Assembly (NCBI GenBank): GCA_036339975.1 | Contig: JAYYZV010000095.1 | Span: 1 to 19,899 of the forward strand | Source: UBA830 sp036339975 | GTDB taxonomy: Bacteria > Pseudomonadota > Alphaproteobacteria > MPNO01 > UBA830 | Direction of reading: 5' to 3' | DNA length: 19,899 bases | In this document: piece after piece, positions 7,303 to 13,181 of the stretch | Layout: each line of letters starts with the position of its first letter | Numbering within the stretch: the stretch's first letter is position 1 | Notes under the pieces: generated by a model | The model's database searches: none | Seen by the model: only the letters and a program-made list of their open reading frames with translations | What the model was told of the DNA's origin: nothing | Made by a program: the position numbers and the translations under genes

Positions 7303-7851
7303 ATGGCACGTAACCCAAGACGCGACCGCGAAAATCGTGAAGATAGCGATATCGTTGATAAGCTTGTCAGTATCAATCGAGTTGCAAAGGTAGTAAAAGG
7401 CGGCCGGCGTTTTGGCTTTGCTGCCCTCGTTGTTGTGGGCGATGAAAAAGGACGGGTGGGGTTCGGCTCCGGTAAGGCCCGCGAAGTACCGGAAGCAATC
7501 CGCAAGGGAACAGAGAAAGCAAAGCGCAACATGATCCGTGTGCCGCTCCGCGAAGGTAGGACGCTCCATCATGATGTGCGTGGTCGGTATGGCGCTGGGA
7601 AGGTTGTTCTGCGTGCGGCGCCGCCCGGCACCGGAATAATTGCCGGCGGACCTATGCGGGCTATTTTTGAAACGTTGGGAGTTCAGGATGTCGTTGCTAA
7701 ATCCCTAGGAACCCAGAATCCCCACAACATGATAAAAGCAACGTTTGAAGCGTTGAAGAACCTGCAGTCACCGCGGATGGTTGCGACGCGTCGCGGGCGC
7801 AAAGTCGGCGATATTGTTGGGCGGCGCGACGAGGAACGAGCAGAGGCGTAA
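7303..7851 (+). CDS. rpsE: 30S ribosomal protein S5
   Basis: The 182-residue product has an N-terminal dsRNA-binding-like domain (LVSINRVAKVVKGGRRFGFAALVVVGD and GRVGFGSGKAREVPEAIRKG) and the C-terminal domain GTGIIAGGPMRAIFETLGVQDVVAKSLGTQNPHN. S5 sits at the mRNA entry site and affects translational accuracy; the conserved VKGGRRFGF loop is where spectinomycin-resistance changes occur in other bacteria, and the sequence here looks wild type. The N-terminal RNPRRDRENREDSD stretch is a short charged extension. Upstream is TAGGAGAATGAAGT. The gap to rpmD is 3 bases. Confidence 0.97.
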   Translation: MARNPRRDRENREDSDIVDKLVSINRVAKVVKGGRRFGFAALVVVGDEKGRVGFGSGKAREVPEAIRKGTEKAKRNMIRVPLREGRTLHHDVRGRYGAGKVVLRAAPPGTGIIAGGPMRAIFETLGVQDVVAKSLGTQNPHNMIKATFEALKNLQSPRMVATRRGRKVGDIVGRRDEERAEA

Positions 7852-7854
7852 AAT

Positions 7855-8043
7855 ATGTCTGACGGGAAGAAAACAATACGAGTGATTCAGATTGGGAGCC
7901 CCATCGGGCGGCCAAAAGATCAGCGGGAGACTCTTATCGGTTTAGGGCTTAACAAGATTAATCGGACGAGAGAACTGGAGGATACCCCCGCGGTGCGTGG
8001 CATGGTCAACAAAGTAAAACACCTTGTACGGGTGGAAGAATAG
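7855..8043 (+). CDS. rpmD: 50S ribosomal protein L30
   Basis: This 62-residue protein has the L30 ferredoxin-like signature: IRVIQIGSPIGRPKDQRETLIGLGLNKINRT and VRGMVNKVKHLVRV. L30 is a small, non-universal large-subunit protein near 5S rRNA. The length is standard. A GCAGAGG site lies inside the 3' end of rpsE, 8 bases before the ATG, so translation is probably coupled to S5. The following 39-base gap to rplO shows no promoter. Confidence 0.96.
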   Translation: MSDGKKTIRVIQIGSPIGRPKDQRETLIGLGLNKINRTRELEDTPAVRGMVNKVKHLVRVEE

Positions 8044-8082
8044 GAACGGGCCAGTGGTTCGGCGCGCTCACAGGAGCTGAAA

Positions 8083-8640
8083 ATGAAACTCAACGAAATT
8101 TCGGATAATCCGGGAGCAAGGCACCGACGAAAGCGGGTTGGCCGCGGCATCGGATCCGGTACAGGAAAGACCGCGGCACGGGGTCACAAGGGTCAAAAAT
8201 CGCGTAGCGGCGTATCTCTGTTGGGCTTCGAGGGGGGGCAAATGCCTCTTTATCGCCGTCTGCCAAAGGGTGGTTTTACAAACATCTTCCGGAAGGACTA
8301 CCGTATTGTGAATGTTGGTAGCCTGCAGCGCGCGGTCGACTCCGGAAAACTCGATGCTGGCAAAACTGTTACCGAAGATGCGTTGGTTTCCGCGGGCATA
8401 ATCAAATCTAAGCGGGATGGTGTCCGAATACTTGCAAACGGCGAAATCAACACCAAGCTTCAAATTGAAGTTACGGGAGCTTCCAAATCGGCGATCGAAG
8501 CGGTTGAAAAAGCGGGTGGTAATCTCACCGTAAGGGGATTGCCAAAGGAAAAACAACCGGTTTCGGAAAAAGAAAAGAAACCCGGTGCTGAAGAGCCGAA
8601 GCCCGAAGTGGAAGACGGCGCGGAGATAGATAAGGAATAG
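8083..8640 (+). CDS. rplO: 50S ribosomal protein L15, with charged C-terminal tail
   Basis: The core matches L15: MKLNEISDNPGARHRRKRVG, the glycine-rich RGIGSGTGKTAARGHKGQKS, then GFEGGQMPLYRRLPKGGFTN and the C-terminal globular part ending near IEAVEKAGGNLTVRG. L15 spans the large subunit through its long extension and enters assembly late. The total of 185 residues is longer than most L15 proteins. From about residue 154 onward the protein adds a 32-residue tail made mainly of Lys, Glu, Pro and Asp, with no recognisable motif. The start has CAGGAGCTGAAA upstream. secY begins 3 bases after the stop, so SecY synthesis is likely coupled to L15, as in E. coli. Confidence 0.96.
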   Translation: MKLNEISDNPGARHRRKRVGRGIGSGTGKTAARGHKGQKSRSGVSLLGFEGGQMPLYRRLPKGGFTNIFRKDYRIVNVGSLQRAVDSGKLDAGKTVTEDALVSAGIIKSKRDGVRILANGEINTKLQIEVTGASKSAIEAVEKAGGNLTVRGLPKEKQPVSEKEKKPGAEEPKPEVEDGAEIDKE

Positions 8641-8643
8641 TTG

Positions 8644-9987
8644 ATGGCGTCTGCCGCCGAACAACTCGCCTCGCAGATCAACTTCTCGAGTTTTGCTAAG
8701 GCGACAGAGCTGAAAAAACGTATCTGGTTCACGCTGGGTGCTTTGATCGTTTATCGTCTCGGTACTTGGATCCCGCTTCCCGGGATTGACCCGTCGATTT
8801 TGCAGGATATTTTCGATCAGCAGGCTGGTGGCATTCTTGATATGTTCAACATGTTGTCTGGTGGTGCCTTCGCCCGGATGACCATTTTTGCCCTGAACAT
8901 TATGCCGTATATCTCGGCATCTATTATTATGCAGCTTCTGCAGGCCATCCACCCACACTTTGAAGCTTTAAAGAAAGAGGGTGAAGTAGGCCGGAAGAAA
9001 CTGAACCAGTACACGCGTTATGGAACAGTTATTCTTGCGGCGCTTCAGGCTTATGGTATCGCGGTCGGTTTGGAAGGTATGGCTGGATCACAGGGTGCGG
9101 CTGTTGCTGAGCCAGGTGCTTTTTTTAGAGCCACGACGGTTATCACGCTTGTCGGCGGGACGATGTTTCTGATGTGGCTGGGAGAACAAATTACGGCCCG
9201 TGGTGTCGGTAATGGCATATCGTTGATCATTTTTGCCGGAATTGTAGCTGAAATGCCCGCCGCGCTTGTCGGTACGATGGAACTCGGGCGTACCGGCGCT
9301 CTGTCTGCTTTGTTCATCATCTTCCTGCTGATCATGGCCGTGGGGGTTATTACCTTCATTGTTTTTGTAGAACGCGCCCAACGACGCGTTGTCGTCCAAT
9401 ACCCCAAACGGCAGCAGGGCAACAAAATGGTGGGTGGCGAGAATTCGCATATCCCATTGAAGGTAAATACTGCGGGGGTTATCCCCCCAATTTTCGCCAG
9501 TTCACTTTTACTTTTACCGATCACGGTAGCAAATTTCTCCGCAAATGCTGGCCCTGGGCTACTGACTGACATCACTGCATATCTGGGTCGTGGACAGCCC
9601 GCCTATCTTCTTCTCTATGCAGCGATGATCATTTTCTTCGCATTTTTCTACACATCAGTCGTATTCAACCCGACTGAGACGGCGGACAACCTGAAAAAAT
9701 ACGGTGGCTTCGTGCCTGGAATTCGCCCTGGCAAGAATACTGCGGAATATCTTGATTTTATCCTCACGCGCCTGACTGTGGTCGGAGCGATCTATTTGAC
9801 CGCGATAAGTATTATGCCCGAACTGCTGATCTCCCAATATGGCGTACCATTTTATTTTGGTGGGACGAGTCTGCTTATCGTAGTAACCGTGACGATGGAT
9901 ACCGTTGCGCAAGTTCAATCGCATCTCATTGCCCACCAGTATGAAGGGCTCGTGAAGAAATCTCGTCTTAAGGGCCGCCGCGGATGA
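8644..9987 (+). CDS. secY: Protein translocase channel subunit SecY
   Basis: The 447-residue membrane protein has the SecY pattern of ten hydrophobic segments. The first segment is WFTLGALIVYRLGTWIPLPG, the plug-region motif MFNMLSGGAFARMTIFALNIMPYISASIIMQLL follows (residues about 73-105), and there is a cytosolic loop with FVERAQRRVVVQYPKRQQGNKMVGG. The last loops contain FNPTETADNLKKYGGFVPGIRPG and end in the basic cytosolic tail VKKSRLKGRRG. SecY forms the inner-membrane pore with SecE and SecG for secreted and membrane proteins. An in-frame TTG at 8641 precedes the ATG at 8644; AAGGAA upstream favours the ATG. It overlaps adk by 4 bases. Confidence 0.97.
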   Translation: MASAAEQLASQINFSSFAKATELKKRIWFTLGALIVYRLGTWIPLPGIDPSILQDIFDQQAGGILDMFNMLSGGAFARMTIFALNIMPYISASIIMQLLQAIHPHFEALKKEGEVGRKKLNQYTRYGTVILAALQAYGIAVGLEGMAGSQGAAVAEPGAFFRATTVITLVGGTMFLMWLGEQITARGVGNGISLIIFAGIVAEMPAALVGTMELGRTGALSALFIIFLLIMAVGVITFIVFVERAQRRVVVQYPKRQQGNKMVGGENSHIPLKVNTAGVIPPIFASSLLLLPITVANFSANAGPGLLTDITAYLGRGQPAYLLLYAAMIIFFAFFYTSVVFNPTETADNLKKYGGFVPGIRPGKNTAEYLDFILTRLTVVGAIYLTAISIMPELLISQYGVPFYFGGTSLLIVVTVTMDTVAQVQSHLIAHQYEGLVKKSRLKGRRG

Positions 9988-10634
9988 ACATTATGCTTCT
10001 GGGACCGCCAGGTGCCGGTAAAGGCACGCAGGCGAAACGTCTTGAGGAAGATCGGGGACTGGTGCAGCTTTCAACCGGGGATATGTTACGTGCTGCCGTT
10101 GCATCGGGTAGCGAAATCGGGTTGCAGGCGAAGGCAATTATGGAACGCGGTGAATTGGTGTCAGACAAGATCATGATAACTATGATCCGCGATCGCATTC
10201 AGCAACCCGACTGCGAAAATGGTTTTATCCTCGATGGATTTCCCCGCACTGCAGCTCAGGCTGAAGCGCTTGACGCGATGCTCGCCGAAATGAACGTCAA
10301 ACTGAATCATGTGATCGAGATGAGCGTCGAAGATACTATACTCGTGGACCGGGTTTCCGGCCGGTATAGCTGCGAAAATTGCGGTGCAGGGTACCATGAC
10401 AGCTTTCAAAAGCCGATAATTCAGGGTATTTGCGATAATTGCGGCGCGACCAAATTCACTCGCCGTAAAGACGATAACGCGGAAACCGTTACTTCCCGTT
10501 TGGAGGCCTATCACGCCCAGACAGCACCTTTATTGCCGTATTACGAAGCGCAGGGGACTTTGCAACGTGTCGATGGGATGGCGGAAATCGACGAAGTCAC
10601 GCGTCAGATAGTGGCCGTATTGGAAGCCCACTAA
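9984..10634 (+). CDS. adk: Adenylate kinase, zinc-type LID domain
   Basis: The 216-residue enzyme catalyses ATP + AMP to 2 ADP in the cytoplasm. The P-loop GPPGAGKGTQ is at residues 7-16, the AMP-binding part has STGDMLRAAV, and DGFPRT is at 84-89. The LID at about 121-163 carries four cysteines, C130, C133, C150 and C153, in two CxxC pairs, the pattern that binds structural zinc in Gram-positive and some alphaproteobacterial enzymes; E. coli Adk lacks it. RRKDDNAETVTSRL is the conserved catalytic-arginine segment. The ATG overlaps the secY stop (ATGA). In Alphaproteobacteria adk lies between secY and rpsM, as here. A 109-base gap with a promoter follows. Confidence 0.97.
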   Translation: MNIMLLGPPGAGKGTQAKRLEEDRGLVQLSTGDMLRAAVASGSEIGLQAKAIMERGELVSDKIMITMIRDRIQQPDCENGFILDGFPRTAAQAEALDAMLAEMNVKLNHVIEMSVEDTILVDRVSGRYSCENCGAGYHDSFQKPIIQGICDNCGATKFTRRKDDNAETVTSRLEAYHAQTAPLLPYYEAQGTLQRVDGMAEIDEVTRQIVAVLEAH

Positions 10635-10637
10635 TGG

Positions 10638-10665
10638 TTGACTTGACACTATCAGTCCCTATAAT
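10638..10665 (+). promoter_or_regulatory. Predicted sigma-70-type promoter for the alpha operon
   Basis: In the 109-base gap between adk and rpsM, TTGACT (10638-10643) lies 16 bases from a perfect TATAAT (10660-10665). Transcription would start near base 10672, giving an untranslated leader of about 70 bases. A short GCCC-AGAC-GGGC hairpin at 10677-10688 lies at the start of that leader. An AAGGAG site at 10730-10735 serves rpsM. The pattern is close to consensus and lies in the only long gap between genes in the ribosomal string, which is why I trust it. It would let rpsM-rpsK-rpoA-rplQ be expressed beyond readthrough from the S10 promoter. This is an inference from sequence only. Confidence 0.7.
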
Positions 10666-10743
10666 CCGCGCGCTCCGCCCAGACGGGCTGGCTCGAATAT
10701 TTATTCATTCTTTCAATGACTTGAACGCTAAGGAGACGGCGTC

Positions 10744-11106
10744 GTGGCACGCATTTCGGGTGTAAACCTGCCTAATAAACCGGTGGCGATCGCGCTGACC
10801 TATATTTTCGGTATTGGCCGTACGTCGGCGGTTAAAATTTGTGCTGCAGCCAATGTAGCGGCCGAAGTCCGCGCGAACGATCTCGGTGATGATGAACTCG
10901 CCCGGATTCGAGATATCGTCGACAGTGATTACATGATTGAAGGCGATCTTCGCCGTGAAACCGCGATGAATATTAAGCGGCTCATGGACCTCGGCTGTTA
11001 TCGGGGTTTACGACATCGGCGCGGCCTACCGGTTCGCGGTCAGCGCACCCACACGAACGCCCGCACCCGCAAGGGTAAAGCCCGCCCGGTTGCCGGCAAG
11101 AAATAG
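10744..11106 (+). CDS. rpsM: 30S ribosomal protein S13
   Basis: The 120-residue protein starts at GTG (10744), with AAGGAG 8 bases upstream. MARISGVNLPN then ALTYIFGIGRTSAVKIC and the C-terminal CYRGLRHRRGLPVRGQRTH plus NARTRKGKARPVAGKK are diagnostic for S13. S13 lies in the 30S head, contacts P-site tRNA through its basic tail and forms bridges with L5. The N-terminal NLPNKPV reads one residue shorter than the common NIPTNKRV, which explains the slightly short length. It is the first gene of the alpha operon, downstream of the predicted promoter. Confidence 0.97.
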   Translation: MARISGVNLPNKPVAIALTYIFGIGRTSAVKICAAANVAAEVRANDLGDDELARIRDIVDSDYMIEGDLRRETAMNIKRLMDLGCYRGLRHRRGLPVRGQRTHTNARTRKGKARPVAGKK

Positions 11107-11126
11107 GCGGATGACAGGAACAGAGC

Positions 11127-11519
11127 ATGGCTAAACAAGCAACAGCGCGGCCCCGTCGCCGCGAGCGTAAAAACATTACTTCCGGCGTCGCGCATGTAAA
11201 TGCAACATTCAATAATACAGTGATTACGATTACGGATGCGCAGGGTAACTCTATCGCATGGTCTTCGGCTGGCTCCCAAGGATTTAAGGGTTCTCGGAAG
11301 TCTACGCCTTATGCAGCGCAGATGGCGGCTGAGGATGCGGGTCGAAAAGCTCAGGATCACGGCGTGAAAACACTCGAGGTGGAAGTAAAAGGGCCCGGCT
11401 CTGGACGGGAGTCAGCTCTCCGTGCGCTGCAGGCCGTTGGCTTCATGATAACGGCGATCCGTGATGTAACACCGATCCCGCACAATGGTTGCCGACCAAG
11501 AAAACGTCGCCGAGTATAA
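11127..11519 (+). CDS. rpsK: 30S ribosomal protein S11
   Basis: The 130 residues match S11: RRRERKNITSGVAHVNATFNNT, SSAGSQGFKGSRKSTPYAAQMAA, and the C-terminal TPIPHNGCRPRKRRRV, which is nearly invariant. S11 lies on the 30S platform and lines the E-site mRNA path with S7. Start ATG has ACAGGAACAGAGC upstream. The 20-base gap from rpsM and the 81-base gap to rpoA follow the usual order. The latter gap may fold (see the rpoA leader entry). Confidence 0.97.
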   Translation: MAKQATARPRRRERKNITSGVAHVNATFNNTVITITDAQGNSIAWSSAGSQGFKGSRKSTPYAAQMAAEDAGRKAQDHGVKTLEVEVKGPGSGRESALRALQAVGFMITAIRDVTPIPHNGCRPRKRRRV

Positions 11520-11539
11520 GGATAAATTTCGCCGTTCCT

Positions 11540-11592
11540 TTGGGGATGGCACAAAACGAAGAACCCCAGTGCGGTGCTAGGCCGCTGGAAGG
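11540..11592 (+). promoter_or_regulatory. Possible folding leader of rpoA with two exclusive hairpins
   Basis: The 81-base rpsK-rpoA gap contains two pairings that share one strand. In the first, TTGGGG (11540-11545) pairs with CCCCAG (11564-11569), with an 18-base loop. In the second, CCAG (11566-11569) pairs with CTGG (11585-11588) and CGG (11572-11574) with CCG (11582-11584), around a 7-base loop and a 2-base bulge. The second covers the first bases of the rpoA ribosome binding site GGAAGGA (11587-11593). They cannot form together, so this could be a switch that tunes alpha-subunit synthesis. Both helices are short (6 and 7 bp), so this is only suggestive. Confidence 0.3.
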
Positions 11593-11600
11593 ATAACGGT

Positions 11601-12623
11601 ATGACGGTGATTCATAAGAATTGGCAAGAACTAATCAAGCCTAATAAGCTCGACATTGATGCGGGTGAAGAAGCGGCCCGTTTCGCTTCCATCACCGCCG
11701 AACCGCTTGAACGTGGGTTTGCTACTACGCTGGGAAACTCACTGCGGCGCATTCTTTTATCTTCTTTGCAGGGAGCCGCGGTAACGGCTGTCCAAATCGA
11801 CGGCGTTTTACATGAGTTTTCTTCTATTCCCGGTGTCCGCGAAGACGTCACCGACGTGGTTCTCAATATAAAGTCGTTGGCGCTCCGCATGCACGGCGAC
11901 GGGCCTAAACGGATAACGCTGACTGCGTCTGGGCCGGGAGAAATCACCGCTGGCATGATCGAGGCGACCCATGATATCGAGATCATTGACCCCGATATCG
12001 TGATCTGCACACTCGACGACGGCGCAAAGGTTTCGATGGAAATGACCGTCGATACCGGCAAAGGTTACGTTCCGGCCGCTGAAAATCGGGCTGAGGATGC
12101 CCCGATTGGCCTTGTGCCGGTTGATGCGGTCTTTAGTCCGGTTCGACGGGTAGCCTATCGGGTTGAAAACGCTCGCGTCGGACAGCGGACAGACTATGAC
12201 AAGCTAGTAATGGATCTAGAAACGGATGGCACAATTTCCCCGGAGGACGCGGTGGCGCTTGCTGCCCGGATCTTGCAGGATCAACTCCAGATGTTTATCA
12301 ATTTTGAGGAACCACGTGCCGCACAAGAAATGGTCGAGGCCGCAGAGCCTGCTTTCAACCGTAACCTGCTCCGAAAGGTGGATGAGCTGGAACTGTCGGT
12401 GCGGTCCGCAAACTGTCTGAAAAACGATAATATTATTTATATTGGCGATCTTGTTCAGAAGACTGAGCAGGAAATGCTAAGGACCCCTAACTTTGGTCGA
12501 AAGTCGCTGAACGAGATTAAAGAGGTCTTATCGACGATGGGGCTGCACCTCGGTATGGAAATCACTGAGTGGCCGCCTGAAAACATTGAGGATATGATTA
12601 AACGATTGGACGAACCCTATTAA
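11601..12623 (+). CDS. rpoA: DNA-directed RNA polymerase subunit alpha
   Basis: The 340-residue protein is the alpha subunit, which dimerises to start RNA polymerase assembly. The N-terminal domain (about 1-235) has the dimer motif LERGFATTLGNSLRRILLSSLQGAAVTAVQIDGVLHEFSSIPGV (residues 36-79 region). A linker follows, and the C-terminal domain (about 255-340) has LELSVRSANCLKNDNI near residue 268, the DNA UP-element-binding determinant, and TPNFGRKSLNEIKEVL. An in-frame GTG at 11574 would add nine residues. I chose ATG 11601 because GGAAGGA lies 7 bases upstream and the product then starts MTVIHKNWQELIKPNKL, like its homologues. rplQ follows after 30 bases. Confidence 0.97.
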   Translation: MTVIHKNWQELIKPNKLDIDAGEEAARFASITAEPLERGFATTLGNSLRRILLSSLQGAAVTAVQIDGVLHEFSSIPGVREDVTDVVLNIKSLALRMHGDGPKRITLTASGPGEITAGMIEATHDIEIIDPDIVICTLDDGAKVSMEMTVDTGKGYVPAAENRAEDAPIGLVPVDAVFSPVRRVAYRVENARVGQRTDYDKLVMDLETDGTISPEDAVALAARILQDQLQMFINFEEPRAAQEMVEAAEPAFNRNLLRKVDELELSVRSANCLKNDNIIYIGDLVQKTEQEMLRTPNFGRKSLNEIKEVLSTMGLHLGMEITEWPPENIEDMIKRLDEPY

Positions 12624-12653
12624 GTCGGCGGACAGTAATAAGAGGAATTAATT

Positions 12654-13088
12654 ATGCGCCATCGTATGAGCGGCCGGAAGCTTAACCGCACAAGCTCTCA
12701 CCGCAAGGCGCTGTTCGGAAATATGGCCGCAGCGCTTATAAAACACGAACAGATAAAGACGACGCTGCCTAAAGCGAAGGAGCTTCGCTCAGTTGTCGAC
12801 CGCCTGGTTACCCTTGGTAAGCGGGGTGACCTTCACGCTCGTCGCATTGCGGTATCGCGCTTGCACGGTGACAAGAAACTTGCCGATAAACTTTTTACAA
12901 CGCTTGCGGATCGCTACCGCGAGCGACCGGGCGGTTATACTCGCGTTGTAAAGGCCGGTTTCCGTTATGGTGATTCCGCCCCAATGGCAATAATAGAGTT
13001 CGTCGATAGGGATACCGACGCCAAGGGGTTAGATTCTGGTCCGTTGGTCGTCGATGATGAAGGCTTGGAACAGGAATCTGTAGCCTAA
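12654..13088 (+). CDS. rplQ: 50S ribosomal protein L17
   Basis: The first 120 residues match L17: MRHRMSGRKLNRTSSHRKAL, MAAALIKHEQIKTTLPKAKELR, and YTRVVKAGFRYGDSAPMAIIEFV. L17 lies at the exit side of the large subunit beside L22 and L32. A tail of about 24 residues (DAKGLDSGPLVVDDEGLEQESVA) is acidic and low in conserved positions; many alphaproteobacterial L17 proteins have a variable tail. Start has AGAGGAATTA upstream. A strong terminator begins 16 bases after the stop, so this is the last gene of the ribosomal block. Confidence 0.97.
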   Translation: MRHRMSGRKLNRTSSHRKALFGNMAAALIKHEQIKTTLPKAKELRSVVDRLVTLGKRGDLHARRIAVSRLHGDKKLADKLFTTLADRYRERPGGYTRVVKAGFRYGDSAPMAIIEFVDRDTDAKGLDSGPLVVDDEGLEQESVA

Positions 13089-13103
13089 AACTTTCGGTTG
13101 GAT

Positions 13104-13150
13104 GAACAAAACAAAAGGGCGATTCTTGGAATCGCCCTTTTGTTTTGTTC
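13104..13150 (+). terminator. Perfect 21-bp inverted-repeat terminator after rplQ
   Basis: Bases 13104-13124 and 13130-13150 are perfectly complementary, with the 5-base loop CTTGG between. The G+C core is AGGGCGATT/AATCGCCCT, and the outer part is A-rich on the left and T-rich on the right (TTTTGTTTTGTTC). Because the T tract is part of the stem, the structure reads as a terminator on both strands. It is the only clear terminator after the ribosomal genes and marks the end of the alpha operon. It lies 31 bases before the next gene. Confidence 0.93.
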
Positions 13151-13173
13151 AGTCTATGGCTGAAGATGATAAC
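13145..13173 (+). promoter_or_regulatory. Possible promoter for the Deg protease operon
   Basis: TTGTTC (13145-13150) and GATAAC (13168-13173) are separated by 17 bases and match the sigma-70 consensus at four positions each. The -35 box would lie in the right arm of the rplQ terminator. Transcription would begin near 13180, within 2 bases of the ATG at 13182, and no Shine-Dalgarno sequence is present, so the mRNA might be leaderless. The gap between terminator and gene is only 31 bases, so a promoter must sit here or overlap the terminator if the operon has its own start. Evidence is weak. Confidence 0.35.
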
Positions 13174-13181
13174 ATAAGACT

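Noticed and set aside
8068..8958. Long minus-strand open frame of 296 codons opposite rplO and secY
   Set aside because: It lies fully antisense to two well-recognised genes and its protein has no known features; it is a shadow of their codon pattern.
10643..10665. TTGACA (10643-10648) followed by TATAAT as the rpsM promoter
   Set aside because: The spacer is only 11 bases, too short for sigma-70; the overlapping TTGACT gives a 16-base spacer and is preferred.
11574..11600. GTG start for rpoA giving nine extra residues
   Set aside because: The ATG at 11601 has a well-spaced GGAAGGA site and gives the usual alpha-subunit N-terminus.
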